Notes: generated by a model not told the origin, from the letters alone. 64,000 nucleotides of DNA from JBCDBD01 sp039184335 (GCA_039184335.1 JBCDBD010000010.1:14362-78361), one strand, 5' to 3'; positions 1 to 9,741 are shown, counted from the first letter of the stretch. Numbers and translations: made by a program.

Positions 1-1631
1 AACTCACCAAAATTTCCAGATGTACTCCATTTAAATACATATTCATTGGGGCTTATTTGCTCGTCATCTAAAATATTAGCAGAAACTTTGAATAAATCAC
101 CTTGTGCTACATTTCCTATTTTTGGGTTTATTTTAACATTACTTCTTGTTACTGTTATTTCAAAAGTTTCAAGTTCATTGGCATTTTTAATATGATCAAT
201 AATTCTGTAAGCATCTGTAGTAAGTACAAAAGCATTGACTATGGTCAAAACGGCAGCTGCTTTTTCTGCCAATTTCACTGGGTTTATGTTATAAACACCA
301 TTCTTGTTAAATATTTTTACGACATTTTCCCAGAATGTTTCAGTGCCAATTCCAGCATCCAATACAGCTTTTAAGAATTCAGATGCGGCGGTTTTATAAT
401 CTCCGTCATCCAATGCATCAATGACATTGGGACTCCCTCCAACTATAACATTTGCCGCTTCGATTAAAGGCCCTATTTCGAAACTCTTACTTGTGTCAAT
501 TATATCGGCAGTACTTATTGTTGTAGAAATTATCGGAATAACAAAATCTAACAATACTGTTTCTATTTTAAGCTTTAAAAGCGCATCTATTTCGTCATTA
601 GTAGAGTTTAAAGTTTTCCGGAGTGCACCGGGCCCTATGATTCTTATTTTATATCTCGCTGCTATCTCTTCATCGGAAAGTGCTAGGTTCGTAGGTCCAT
701 TCAAACTAAATCCATAGTTTAATCCATTCCCAAAAACAAGATCCCTAATTGTACCTTGGGCAGATGTTGCGCCAAGTGTTGGCGATATAACGTTAGTCGC
801 ATCTGCCTTATCATTCCTTGAAATGAACTCTTTAAGAGTTACAAATTGGCTTTGACCTTCTTTTTTTACCGCTGTTTTATAAAAAAAAGCTTTAGCCCTT
901 CTTCGCCATTCATTAACAATTGTTGTGCTAAATGGGTCACTCGCGTCTTGTATTACTCTTAAACCACTTTTTATACTATTGTCATCCAATAAAATTGAAT
1001 TTTTAATGTCAATAGTTCTTCTATGATCTTCAAATTTCTTTATAGTTTCTAAAGTCCAGTCTATTTTGGAAGAATTTGAAATCCCAATACCGTCTTGTAC
1101 AAACAATTTTTCCAAAGCATTTAAACTAGAGACAAAGGCTTCATCCTGCGTAATTTCGTTGAAATAAATGTTTCTTATTTCTTCTGTAAGAAATACAATT
1201 CCAAGACCATAAAACAAGGTTGAAACAGCCGTAGACTCAATACTTAGCTTTTTTTGCTCATTACTTAAAAAACCGGTCAATAAAATTTCTTCGTTTTCGT
1301 TGATTAAATAAACAAAAGTCTTCTTTTTTTCAAATAAAGGTAATGTTGCAGTGCCACTTGCATCTACCTTAAATGTTTCTGCCAAACTCACTATTTCCGT
1401 TGTTGTTAAATCTATATTGGAGTCATCCGGTAAGGCAACGCTTACCTCTACTTCTACTGGATTAAATTCACCTGTTGAATCCTCTCCGGGGTCATCATCC
1501 GTAGGGTTTGCATCATCTGTTACGGAGACGTCATCATCCATCATTTGGGCCATGTCGTCAGAAGAACTGCATGCACAAATAAAGGTTGCCAGAGCGGTAA
1601 GTGCTACAAAAATTTTAAATGAGGTTTTCAT
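1..1631 (-). CDS. Large secreted lipoprotein of unknown function, 3' end cut by window edge
   Basis: An uninterrupted frame runs from an ATG at 1631 to the left edge, at least 543 codons with no stop seen. The N-terminus is a lipoprotein signal with lipobox residues ICAC (Cys21), followed by Ser and an Asp/Glu/Thr-rich linker to about residue 60, so it is probably anchored in the outer membrane. The linker is followed by a short beta-rich segment resembling a carboxypeptidase-regulatory-like fold, then a long mixed alpha/beta region. The last visible part (KINPKIGNVAQGD onward) reads like an Ig-like domain. I recognise no enzyme motif. The next gene on the same strand starts further right, so this one could be cotranscribed behind it (58-nt gap). 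Function unknown. Confidence 0.8.
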   Translation of the reverse strand, partial: MKTSFKIFVALTALATFICACSSSDDMAQMMDDDVSVTDDANPTDDDPGEDSTGEFNPVEVEVSVALPDDSNIDLTTTEIVSLAETFKVDASGTATLPLFEKKKTFVYLINENEEILLTGFLSNEQKKLSIESTAVSTLFYGLGIVFLTEEIRNIYFNEITQDEAFVSSLNALEKLFVQDGIGISNSSKIDWTLETIKKFEDHRRTIDIKNSILLDDNSIKSGLRVIQDASDPFSTTIVNEWRRRAKAFFYKTAVKKEGQSQFVTLKEFISRNDKADATNVISPTLGATSAQGTIRDLVFGNGLNYGFSLNGPTNLALSDEEIAARYKIRIIGPGALRKTLNSTNDEIDALLKLKIETVLLDFVIPIISTTISTADIIDTSKSFEIGPLIEAANVIVGGSPNVIDALDDGDYKTAASEFLKAVLDAGIGTETFWENVVKIFNKNGVYNINPVKLAEKAAAVLTIVNAFVLTTDAYRIIDHIKNANELETFEITVTRSNVKINPKIGNVAQGDLFKVSANILDDEQISPNEYVFKWSTSGNFGE

Positions 1632-1689
1632 ATTCGGTACTTTTTTATGTTTTGGTTTTATGGGATATCGAAAGGAATAAAAAATGTCA

Positions 1690-2967
1690 TCAATTTTGGG
1701 GAACCACTTGTACCCAATCCCTGTTGTTTAGGTTGATATCACCATTTGGCGTGTAGAACAAATCGTTGTTCTGCACAAGATTACCGTTGCCGTCCATCCA
1801 GTTTTGCTCTGAGAAAGCGTTTACTTGATAGGTTGTTCCGTCCAAGGGGTTATACACCGTTTCCTCTTCATTGATCATGTTCACAAAATTTCGGTGGGTT
1901 CTGTCGCTACCAGGGCCCAAATGCTTATTCATAAATGAGGCATAGTTGGCGTCTTGTGCTGCCCAAATACCCTGCATTTTTCGCTGATGTGCCTGAAACG
2001 CCGCATCCTTGTTACGCATATGTATTTGATGATCTCGTATGGCTTGTTGTTGTCGCTGTCTGCTCAATTGGGCCACATACTGTTGCCATTGTAGATCTTC
2101 TTTGGTATTGACCAATGCATTTTCAAAGGCATCAACGGTCTTTTCAAAATGACCAGCATCTACAAAGGTGTAGTCCACACTATACATCCAGAGCGTCATG
2201 ATATCTATGGTGCTAAGCGGCTGTTGCCTGTATATTTTGCCAATATTTACCAAGGCTTTTTGACCTTCGTCGTTTTCCCAAACTGTAGTTAAAAGTTCAG
2301 CTTGTACCTGTCCCTGCCCTTCCTTTTTAATTTTATTTTTCATGAAATTTTCAGATGTGGTAAGCCTAATGTTTTTGACATAGGCAAAGCCGCTCTTCTC
2401 CATTCTGGGCTGTACTTCCTCTTTAAGAATCTGTTGATTACTAACCATGGGGCGATGCATTGAAGCGTATGTGGCCTTTTGCATAAATTGATAGGTCTGT
2501 GGATTCTGATACGAGATATTTATCCTAAATGGGGTGTTAAAAGATTTTAGATCATTGGGGCCACTGGTCTGAATCATAAAAACAGGAAGTTTTTGGTCTA
2601 CTGTGTAACTGGGTTTGGATATCACCGTCCATGATGAAGGATAGGCAGTGCGTTGAACCACAAGCCCAGTGCGAGCATCGCGAAACTCGTGGGTCTTTAA
2701 TCCGTTTTGGGATAAAGCGGGGCGGCTCCCATGGACAATTGAAGTTCCAAATGCATCTTGCTGTACGTTTTGATGCTGTTCGCCGAAGCCTTCATTTATG
2801 TACCCGGATTTTTCGGGGATTTGATCCCAATGACCCTCGCTGTTCCTATCTTCAAGAAAACCGTAATCTTGTTCTTCATTGGCAGTAGGATCATCACCTT
2901 TGTTGGTGGTGATGCAAGAGACAAACAAAAAGGATGTGATGATTATGGCCGCATGAAATAGTTTCAT
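1690..2967 (-). CDS. Lipoprotein of unknown function
   Basis: A 425-residue protein with a clear lipoprotein signal (lipobox FVSC, Cys18) and an acidic linker after it. The middle (about 75-290) is soluble. A Gln/Arg-rich helical stretch around 300-345 (QQYVAQLSRQRQQQAIRDHQ) probably forms a coiled coil. The C-terminus is rich in Asn and Trp. No catalytic motif was recognised. It lies in the same orientation as the truncated lipoprotein at the left edge and divergent from era. It is probably an outer-membrane or periplasmic lipoprotein conserved in Flavobacteriia; that is inference from composition. Confidence 0.8.
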   Translation of the reverse strand: MKLFHAAIIITSFLFVSCITTNKGDDPTANEEQDYGFLEDRNSEGHWDQIPEKSGYINEGFGEQHQNVQQDAFGTSIVHGSRPALSQNGLKTHEFRDARTGLVVQRTAYPSSWTVISKPSYTVDQKLPVFMIQTSGPNDLKSFNTPFRINISYQNPQTYQFMQKATYASMHRPMVSNQQILKEEVQPRMEKSGFAYVKNIRLTTSENFMKNKIKKEGQGQVQAELLTTVWENDEGQKALVNIGKIYRQQPLSTIDIMTLWMYSVDYTFVDAGHFEKTVDAFENALVNTKEDLQWQQYVAQLSRQRQQQAIRDHQIHMRNKDAAFQAHQRKMQGIWAAQDANYASFMNKHLGPGSDRTHRNFVNMINEEETVYNPLDGTTYQVNAFSEQNWMDGNGNLVQNNDLFYTPNGDINLNNRDWVQVVPQN

Positions 2968-3123
2968 TGTACAAGTTTTTGGTGTTTACCTACCTATCGT
3001 TGCGAAAGTAAAATGTCATCACTTTTTCCGAATTCCGTAGCAAATGAAAGTGTCACAATGGTTTTTCGTGAACCACAAGGGCGGTTTTGATGTAATCGGT
3101 CAATTCAACCCTTTTTTTGTTCG

Positions 3124-3131
3124 TAGTTTTG
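3124..3131 (+). promoter_or_regulatory. Bacteroidota -7 element before era
   Basis: TAGTTTTG fits the TAnnTTTG -7 consensus of Bacteroidota sigma-ABfr promoters and ends 5 nt before the preferred era start at 3137. Transcription would begin at or very near the ATG. No well-spaced -33 TTTG was found, so this is a moderate call. It also argues against the longer upstream start at 3044. Confidence 0.45.
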
Positions 3132-3136
3132 TGGAC

Positions 3137-4021
3137 ATGTCCAAAATCCATAAATCTGGCTTTGTCAATATAATCGGTAATCCCAATGTGGGCAAATCCA
3201 CTTTGATGAATGCCTTTGTGGGCGAAAAGCTCTCTATCATTACCTCAAAGGCCCAGACCACCAGGCACCGTATCTTAGGTATTGTCAATGGCGATGATTT
3301 TCAAGTGATACTTTCAGATACCCCAGGTATTATCAAACCGGCTTACGAACTGCAATCCTCAATGATGGATTTTGTGAGGTCAGCCTTTGAGGATGCCGAT
3401 GTGTTATTGTATATGGTTGAGATTGGAGAAAAAGGTTTAAAAGAAACCTCTTTTTTTGACAAAATACAGCATAGTAAGATTCCCGTGCTATTGCTTTTGA
3501 ACAAGATCGATACCTCAGAACAGGCCCTATTGGAAGAACAGGTGCAATACTGGCAAAAATTGCTTCCCAAGGTAGAGATACACCCTATTTCTGCCTTGCA
3601 AAACTTTAATGTCAAGGAGGTTTTTGAACGGATTTTGGAATTGCTTCCTGAATCCCCACCATACTATCCCAAAGATCAATTGACCGATAAGCCAGAGCGT
3701 TTTTTTGTGAATGAGACCATTCGCGAGAAGATACTGCTGCACTACAAGAAAGAGATACCCTATGCTGTTGAGATTGAGACCGAGGAATTTTTGGAAGATG
3801 AAAGCATCATTCGGATACGTACGGTGATTATGGTCGAGCGCGACTCCCAAAAAGGGATTATCATCGGCCACAAAGGCAGCGCCCTAAAACAAGTGGGGGT
3901 AGAGGCCCGAAAAGATCTAGAAAGGTTCTTCGACAAACAAGTGCATATTGAAATGTATGTCAAGGTCAATAAGAATTGGCGTAACGACCCCAAACAATTG
4001 AAGCGGTTCGGATATCAATAA
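3137..4021 (+). CDS. era: GTPase Era
   Basis: Ribosome-assembly GTPase that binds the 3' end of 16S rRNA and helps 30S maturation. With the ATG at 3137 it is 294 residues, the usual Era size. G1 is GNPNVGKS (about 14-21), G3 DTPG, G4 NKID, and the C-terminal KH domain contains GIIIGHKGSALKQVG. The frame is open upstream to 3044, but the extra 31 residues have no Era counterpart and would cover the likely promoter, so 3137 is preferred. It converges with the SYLF gene (7-nt gap). Essential housekeeping gene; identification is secure. Confidence 0.97.
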   Translation: MSKIHKSGFVNIIGNPNVGKSTLMNAFVGEKLSIITSKAQTTRHRILGIVNGDDFQVILSDTPGIIKPAYELQSSMMDFVRSAFEDADVLLYMVEIGEKGLKETSFFDKIQHSKIPVLLLLNKIDTSEQALLEEQVQYWQKLLPKVEIHPISALQNFNVKEVFERILELLPESPPYYPKDQLTDKPERFFVNETIREKILLHYKKEIPYAVEIETEEFLEDESIIRIRTVIMVERDSQKGIIIGHKGSALKQVGVEARKDLERFFDKQVHIEMYVKVNKNWRNDPKQLKRFGYQ

Positions 4022-4028
4022 AACTTGT

Positions 4029-4559
4029 TCAAAAAGGCTTATAGCCGAACTTTTGCCCGCCTACCGAAGCATCGGCCATCAAACCTGCCTTCGGAAGTGC
4101 AAAAACCGCAACCCCATCTTTGTACTTGGCATTTACGGCAATCCCCGATTTTACCGCTACTGCTGATGCCTCAGCAGCAAATTGGAATTTTTCCTCTTTA
4201 AAGCGGTCCAAATCAATGTCGGTTTCAAAAAAAATAATCTCGATGATGGATTGTCCGCCAGCTTGAAGTCCTATATTGAGCTTTTTTAGGTTGGCCATGC
4301 CCACTACTTCCCCCGCGTCGTACACAACACCATTGCCCGAAGCCCCACCAATAATAAAACCACCTTTGCCCACATTGGGAAAGATGACATGGCCCGCTGA
4401 ATTTTGAAAAAAGTTTTGCAGCGTTGGGTCGTTTTTCAACAAGGTCTGTGTTGCTTTTTTGGCATCCCGTATAATTTTCCTGTCTTTTTTGTTCTGCCCT
4501 ATTACTAGGGATGTGGTGAGAACAAACAGTACGAACACAGTATATTTTGTAACTCCCAT
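4029..4559 (-). CDS. SYLF (YSC84-like) lipid-binding domain protein
   Basis: A 176-residue secreted protein with an N-terminal signal peptide ending near IGQ. The rest matches the SYLF/YSC84 family: an Ala/Lys-rich helical start, VIFPNVGKGGFIIGGASGNGVVY, the QAGGQS segment and the DASVGGQKF ending. Eukaryotic SYLF domains bind phosphoinositides; the bacterial ones are periplasmic and of unclear role. It stands alone, convergent with era. Confidence 0.88.
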   Translation of the reverse strand: MGVTKYTVFVLFVLTTSLVIGQNKKDRKIIRDAKKATQTLLKNDPTLQNFFQNSAGHVIFPNVGKGGFIIGGASGNGVVYDAGEVVGMANLKKLNIGLQAGGQSIIEIIFFETDIDLDRFKEEKFQFAAEASAVAVKSGIAVNAKYKDGVAVFALPKAGLMADASVGGQKFGYKPF

Positions 4560-4811
4560 AACTATCGTTTATACCAAAAATACACCTTAAATCAGCTGCA
4601 ATGAACCAACGAATTGTTAAAACAGGGCGAAGTACCGTTTTATTCATCTGGTTTGAATCGATTAGTGCCGAACCAACTAAAATCTATTCGTTAGGTAATG
4701 AGCAGTTGTAACAACCAGTAAGATTACAATAGCTACATCTTAACTTGTCATTTAGCTAACATTTACTTCATTTTGAATTAAGACCTTCAGGGAAAATTTA
4801 AACCAAGCAAA

Positions 4812-6371
4812 ATGAAAAAATTACGCATTCCTCTACTTTCCCTAATCCTACTCCCTTCTTTCATCTCTTGTGGGCATATCGATGATTTTATCGGTGATGG
4901 TGGTGGAGGTGACGATGACAGTCCAATTGAAATGAATACCGTAGATTTCAAGTTTTTGAACAGTTTTCAGGTCGGCGGTGAAGGCGCTGCTGAGATTTCG
5001 GCATTTGATGCCTATTCACAACGTTTGTTTGTTACCAACGCTGAAAGTGGCGCCATATCGGTGTACGATCTATCAAACGTTGGTTCACCTGTTTATGTGG
5101 GCGATATCGTTAGAGACCATGTCGACCCACCAAACAGTGTCAGTGCCCATAACGGATTGGTGGTCGGGGCATTTGAAAACAAGGATAATTTTAAAGAAGG
5201 GTACGTCAAGTTTTTCGATTCGATGACATTGGAGGAAGTTGCCTATGCAAAAGTGGGGGTTTTGCCAGATATGGTGACCTTCACCCCCGATGGTAAGTAT
5301 GTGGTGGTTGCCAATGAGGGTGAACCCAATGATGATTATTCAGTGGATCCAGTTGGAAGCATTAGTATTGTAAATGTCGAGACCTTGGCGTCTTACACGC
5401 TAGGTTTTGAAGCTTTCAATGGCCAGGAGGAATCTTTAGAAGCCCAAGGCCTTCGCGTTTTTGGCCCACATGCAAACTTGGCTATGGATCTTGAACCTGA
5501 ATATGTAGCCGTCTCTGATGATTCAAAAACGGCATGGGTAACCCTTCAAGAAAATAATGGGGTTGCTGTTGTCAATCTTGAAACCAAGCAAATCGAATCC
5601 ATTCTTCCCTTAGGTTTTAAAGACCATTCCCAACCAGGCAATGAAATGGATCCCAGTAACGAAGATGGAAAATTGGAACTGCGTAGTGTACCTACCTTCG
5701 GCATGTACCAACCTGATGCCATTGCCTATTATACCGTTAATGGCATGGATTATATTGTGACTGCCAATGAAGGTGATGCCCGTGAATATGAAGGTCATCC
5801 AGGTTTTATAGAAGAAGAACGTATCAAAGATATTGTGTTGGATCCAAGCGTGTTTCCCGATTATGAAACCTTACAGGCCGAAGAAAACCTTGGCCGATTG
5901 AAAATTACGACCACTTTAGGGGATATCGATCACGATGGCGATTTTGATGAACTCTATAGCTATGGGGCCCGCTCGTTCACCATATGGTCCGGTATGGGGC
6001 AATTGCTCTATGACAGTGGCAACGATATTGCCATGAAGACTTTAGATTTGACTCCAGAGGCCTTTAACGGGGGTATTGATGATGTTGACGACAGAAGTGA
6101 TGATAAGGGGGCCGAGCCTGAAGCGGTTACCATATTGAATATGAACGATGAACGTCAAGTGCTGTTTGTTGGCCTAGAGCGCAACAACCAGATTATGGTA
6201 TACGATATCACGAACCCCAGTTCTCCTGAGTTTATCCAAATTCTATCAAACACTGGTGATGTAGGCCCAGAAGGTCTTTTGGTGGTTGATGCTGCAGACA
6301 GTCCAACAGGAGAAACATTGTTGATTGTCAGTAACGAGGTCAGTGGTACGGTAACCATCTATGAAAATTGA
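4812..6371 (+). CDS. Choice-of-anchor I type beta-propeller lipoprotein
   Basis: A 519-residue lipoprotein (Cys20 in FISC) followed by IDDFIGD and a Gly/Asp run, which resembles the Flavobacterium surface-export signal SDDFE. The remainder has repeated YVTN-like blades (RLFVTNAESGAISVYDL; YVVVANEGEPNDDYSVDP; YIVTANEGDAREYEG), as in choice-of-anchor I or esterase-like propeller proteins. Family members often occur with alkaline phosphatases, and a PhoD lipoprotein with a very similar post-Cys linker lies at 49.0 kb. A hairpin with a T run follows at 6413-6444. The ligand or substrate is unknown. Confidence 0.85.
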   Translation: MKKLRIPLLSLILLPSFISCGHIDDFIGDGGGGDDDSPIEMNTVDFKFLNSFQVGGEGAAEISAFDAYSQRLFVTNAESGAISVYDLSNVGSPVYVGDIVRDHVDPPNSVSAHNGLVVGAFENKDNFKEGYVKFFDSMTLEEVAYAKVGVLPDMVTFTPDGKYVVVANEGEPNDDYSVDPVGSISIVNVETLASYTLGFEAFNGQEESLEAQGLRVFGPHANLAMDLEPEYVAVSDDSKTAWVTLQENNGVAVVNLETKQIESILPLGFKDHSQPGNEMDPSNEDGKLELRSVPTFGMYQPDAIAYYTVNGMDYIVTANEGDAREYEGHPGFIEEERIKDIVLDPSVFPDYETLQAEENLGRLKITTTLGDIDHDGDFDELYSYGARSFTIWSGMGQLLYDSGNDIAMKTLDLTPEAFNGGIDDVDDRSDDKGAEPEAVTILNMNDERQVLFVGLERNNQIMVYDITNPSSPEFIQILSNTGDVGPEGLLVVDAADSPTGETLLIVSNEVSGTVTIYEN

Positions 6372-6412
6372 TTAAGATAGTTTCTGCTTCATAATTAAAT
6401 TAAGTTTGATTG

Positions 6413-6444
6413 AAAGGGCGTAGTCTACCAACTGCGCCTTTTTT
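6413..6444 (+). terminator. Hairpin terminator after the beta-propeller gene
   Basis: The arm AAAGGGCG (6413-6420) pairs with GCGCCTTT (6434-6441) with one bulge, followed by a T run. It sits 42 nt after the stop at 6371 and reaches the stop of the convergent membrane-protein gene, so it may act in both directions. Confidence 0.6.
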
Positions 6445-6964
6445 AATTGGCATTGAGTTCTGAAATGATGTCATCAAGATAGTTGCGTAATTGGTGCATT
6501 TGGTCTTTGTTTTTTGTTTTTCCAATGCTGCCAGATAGGTATAAGATGAACCAGAGCGTAACCAAAAAAAACATTCCACCCATAATAAATGTGGTGTCAT
6601 GGCCCAATGAATATTTAGAATAGCCCCATATGCCCAGAATAACGAACATCGTGGCCACACCAAAGTGCAAGAACATAAAGAAAGTCCAAAGTATGGGATT
6701 GGGACCAAAAACCCCTTTAACGGTAGTGGTTCCCGTTTTCAGTGAGATGAGCTCCAAATGCAGTTGAGGTGACCAAAAACTACGATGCTCCGCATCGAAT
6801 TTGAGGTAGATGTGTTCATCCAATGACATGATCGAAAAGGGTTTTTCGGGCGTTTTTTCAAACATCTTTGAGACTGCCTCAAATGGTTGGTGCAATTCAA
6901 TCACAAATCGTGGACGAAGTACTATTTCATTGCTTAGATCATGCATTGACAAAATGAAGGCCAT
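6443..6964 (-). CDS. Two-helix membrane protein, conserved hypothetical
   Basis: 173 residues; an in-frame ATG at 6946 (MHDLSNE) is an alternative start. The N-terminal half (FVIELHQPFEAVSKMFEK... FWSPQLHLEL) is soluble and beta-rich. It is followed by two adjacent transmembrane helices (about 100-118 and 127-145) and a short basic/helical tail. It lies divergent from der. No enzymatic motif is visible; function unknown. Confidence 0.7.
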   Translation of the reverse strand: MAFILSMHDLSNEIVLRPRFVIELHQPFEAVSKMFEKTPEKPFSIMSLDEHIYLKFDAEHRSFWSPQLHLELISLKTGTTTVKGVFGPNPILWTFFMFLHFGVATMFVILGIWGYSKYSLGHDTTFIMGGMFFLVTLWFILYLSGSIGKTKNKDQMHQLRNYLDDIISELNAN

Positions 6965-7002
6965 TAATGGTCAAGGTATCAAATTTTAAATATAAATAGT
7001 AC

Positions 7003-7010
7003 TACTTTTG
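7003..7010 (+). promoter_or_regulatory. Bacteroidota -7 element before der
   Basis: TACTTTTG fits TAnnTTTG and ends 16 nt before the der ATG, giving a leader of roughly 10 nt. No convincing -33 element is visible. Confidence 0.45.
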
Positions 7011-7026
7011 CCAGAAAGTAAAGCCA

Positions 7027-8328
7027 ATGGGGGCCATTGTTGCTATAGTGGGGAGACCAAATGTGGGCAAATCGACATTTTTTAATCGATTGATTCAACG
7101 TAGGGAAGCGATTGTAGATGCAGTCAGTGGTGTGACCAGAGATCGCCATTATGGAAAAAGTGACTGGAATGGCAAAGAATTCTCCCTAATCGATACCGGG
7201 GGTTATGTTCTGGGTAGTGATGATATTTTTGAACAAGAGATCGATAAGCAGGTAGAATTGGCAATCGACGAGGCAGATGCCATTATCTTCATGGTCGATG
7301 TCGAGTCTGGGGTGACCGGTATGGATGAAGATATGGCCAAGTTACTCCGTAAGGTGAACAAACCGGTTTTTTTGACCGTGAACAAGGTAGATAATGCACA
7401 ACGCCATGCAGATGCCGTTGAGTTTTACAGTCTCGGTCTCGGCGATTATTTCACGATTTCAAGTATTAACGGTGCTGGTACAGGTGAGTTGCTCGACGCT
7501 TTGGCCAAAGTATTGCCTGAGGCCAATGAAGAAGAAAGTGAGTTGCCCAGATTTGCAGTGGTAGGCCGCCCCAATGCAGGCAAATCCTCTTTTATCAATG
7601 CCTTGATCGGGGAAGAGCGATATATTGTCACCGATATTGCGGGTACCACCCGAGACAGTATTGATACCAGATACAATCGGTTCGGGTTCGAATTTAATTT
7701 GGTCGATACTGCGGGTATTCGAAGAAAAGCCAAGGTTAAGGAAGACCTTGAATTTTATTCCGTAATGCGTTCTATAAGGGCCATTGAGCATGCAGATGTG
7801 TGCATACTGCTGTTAGATGCCACCAGAGGTTTTGATGGGCAAGTACAAAATATCTTTTGGTTGGCACAACGTAACAACAAGGGTGTGGTCATATTGGTCA
7901 ATAAATGGGATTTGGTGGAAAAAGAGACCAATTCAGTGCGCGATTACAGTACTAAGATCAAAAAGGCAATGGAACCTTTTATTGATGTTCCTATTCTTTT
8001 TATATCGGTATTGAACAAACAGCGAATTTTTAAGGCCATTGAAACAGCTGTGGAGGTATATCAAAACCGGTCAAAAAAGATTGCGACCCGAAGGCTGAAC
8101 GATATCATGCTTCCCATCATTGAAAAAACACCACCGCCGGCTTATAAGGGAAAATATGTAAAGATCAAGTTCTGTACCCAATTGCCCACAGCATACCCCC
8201 AATTTGCTTTTTTCTGTAATCTACCGCAATACGTTCGTGACCCGTACAAACGATTTTTGGAAAACCAATTGCGGGAACATTTTGATTTTACCGGGGTGTC
8301 CATTACCGTTTTTATGCGGAAAAAGTAA
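7027..8328 (+). CDS. der: Ribosome-assembly GTPase Der (EngA)
   Basis: 433 residues with two tandem GTPase domains and a C-terminal KH-like domain, acting in 50S subunit maturation. The first domain has GRPNVGKS (9-16), DTGG and NKVD; the second has GRPNAGKS (near 180), DTAG and NKWD. The C-terminal KH-like domain includes the segment around KIKFCTQLPTAYPQF. Start and length match the family. It has its own promoter and no obvious operon partner. Confidence 0.98.
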   Translation: MGAIVAIVGRPNVGKSTFFNRLIQRREAIVDAVSGVTRDRHYGKSDWNGKEFSLIDTGGYVLGSDDIFEQEIDKQVELAIDEADAIIFMVDVESGVTGMDEDMAKLLRKVNKPVFLTVNKVDNAQRHADAVEFYSLGLGDYFTISSINGAGTGELLDALAKVLPEANEEESELPRFAVVGRPNAGKSSFINALIGEERYIVTDIAGTTRDSIDTRYNRFGFEFNLVDTAGIRRKAKVKEDLEFYSVMRSIRAIEHADVCILLLDATRGFDGQVQNIFWLAQRNNKGVVILVNKWDLVEKETNSVRDYSTKIKKAMEPFIDVPILFISVLNKQRIFKAIETAVEVYQNRSKKIATRRLNDIMLPIIEKTPPPAYKGKYVKIKFCTQLPTAYPQFAFFCNLPQYVRDPYKRFLENQLREHFDFTGVSITVFMRKK

Positions 8329-8414
8329 AATCTGGGCCTTTCAATACAGTACGTACGACAAAAGTGGATTGGTCGTACCATTTAATTTGGAACAGGCTTT
8401 CAATGAAAGGTCAG

Positions 8415-9323
8415 CTACCAACCTCCTGAGGCACCACCCCCGCCAAAGCCACCGCCTCCGAAACCCCCACCAAATCCTCCAGAACCAGATCCACCCCCAC
8501 CAAAACTACCTCCAGATGAATGCGAACTTCGGCCCATGTTGCTGAGAATGATCATGTCCCAAATATCAAGGCCAGAGCCTCTGCGCCCACCACCTCGGTT
8601 TCCCTTGCCCCCATGTCCTCTTCGACTGGCAAGAATGAAAAGGATTACCAAAAAAAAGATGATCGGAAACAGGCGCCTTAGCGAAAAGTCGTTATCATGA
8701 GCACCCCGTTCTTCCTTGAACTCACCGATAAGCACTTGAAAAATGGCATCTGCCCCCTTATCCAGACCACCATAGTAATTTCCTGTTTTAAACTGCGGAA
8801 TGATTATTGTCTCGATGATACGCTTGCTTATGGCATCGGTTAAAGTGCCTTCTACACCATAGCCCGTATTGATGGCAATTCGACGATCGGCCTTGGCCAA
8901 TAAGATGAATATCCCATTGTCTTTGTCAGCCTGCCCAATACCCCATTTTTGACCCCATTGCGCCCCAAGATAGTTGATGTTTTCCCCTTGGGTAGAACCG
9001 ATAATGGCCACAACGATTTGGGTGGAGGTGCTATCGGCATAACGGATCAATTTTTGTGATAGGGAATTCTCTTGTGAAGTAGACAGCAAGTCGACATAAT
9101 CGTAGACACTTGATTGTTTTTTTGGTTTTTCAGGAATTTGAAATTGTGCCATTCCCATAATGGGGAATAGCCATACCCAGATAAAAGCTATGCAATAACT
9201 TGACTTTTTCGTGATTTTTTGGATACCCTGGCCAACAGCAATCTTGTCCTCTATAAGTGGGCCTGTATTAAAATCGCCTTCCTTTGAAGAAATCAGTTGT
9301 GGTTCAACCTTTTGATATGGCAT
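8415..9323 (-). CDS. TPM-domain membrane protein with Gly-rich tail (YgcG-like)
   Basis: 302 residues. After a signal/TM segment (about 43-58) there is a TPM (TLP18.3/Psb32/MOLO-1) domain with VDLLS, GIFILLAKADRRIAINTGYGVEGTLTDA and QFKTGNYYGGLDKGADAI. A single TM (about 218-234) and a Gly/Ser-rich C-terminus follow. It overlaps the upstream TPM gene by 20 nt. The long N-terminus before the signal is odd, but no better ATG exists. It is the last gene of the M23-MerR-LemA-TPM-TPM cluster; LemA and TPM proteins commonly co-occur in envelope-associated operons of unknown biochemical role. Confidence 0.85.
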   Translation of the reverse strand: MPYQKVEPQLISSKEGDFNTGPLIEDKIAVGQGIQKITKKSSYCIAFIWVWLFPIMGMAQFQIPEKPKKQSSVYDYVDLLSTSQENSLSQKLIRYADSTSTQIVVAIIGSTQGENINYLGAQWGQKWGIGQADKDNGIFILLAKADRRIAINTGYGVEGTLTDAISKRIIETIIIPQFKTGNYYGGLDKGADAIFQVLIGEFKEERGAHDNDFSLRRLFPIIFFLVILFILASRRGHGGKGNRGGGRRGSGLDIWDMIILSNMGRSSHSSGGSFGGGGSGSGGFGGGFGGGGFGGGGASGGW

Positions 9324-9741
9324 CGCTCAGTTCATTTGTGTCGTTATGGTCCCGCGGAAAATGGGTTTTCAACTCCTTTCCGGCTTTTAGGATTCCATCG
9401 ATAATCCCTTGTTTGAAATCCCCTTTTTTAAAATGCGAGCTGATAATATCTTTGGTCGATTCCCAAAAGTTTTGGGGTACCACCTTATCAATGCCCCTAT
9501 CCCCATAGATGACAAACTTTTTGTCATGAACGGCTACATAGATCAACACTCCATTGTCTTCTTTGGTGTTGTCCATTTTTAGATAATGGAATACTTGTTG
9601 TGCCCTGCTGAAATGGTCTATCGGAGCAGTGGCTTCGATATGTACACGTATTTCTCTCGATGTGTTTTTTTCTGCCTTGAGTATGGCATCAACAATTTCC
9701 TGTTCTTCCTGGGGGGTCAAAAAATCTTCAACTTTTGACAT
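9304..9741 (-). CDS. TPM-domain protein, soluble
   Basis: 145 residues from the ATG at 9741, four bases after the lemA stop. A TTG at 9753 would overlap lemA and is less likely. It is a single TPM domain (FLTPQEEQEIVDAILKAEKN; DNGVLIYVAVHDKKFVIYGDRGIDK) without a signal peptide or TM helix, so it is probably cytoplasmic or held by the partner TPM membrane protein. Translationally coupled to its neighbours. Confidence 0.87.
   Translation of the reverse strand: MSKVEDFLTPQEEQEIVDAILKAEKNTSREIRVHIEATAPIDHFSRAQQVFHYLKMDNTKEDNGVLIYVAVHDKKFVIYGDRGIDKVVPQNFWESTKDIISSHFKKGDFKQGIIDGILKAGKELKTHFPRDHNDTNELSDAISKG

Noticed and set aside
102..717. Two short plus-strand frames at the left edge
   Set aside because: Both lie inside the partial minus-strand lipoprotein frame, which has a signal peptide and good composition.
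8204..8545. 113-codon plus-strand frame rich in His and Pro
   Set aside because: Complement of the Gly-rich tail of the TPM protein and overlapping the der end; no independent support.
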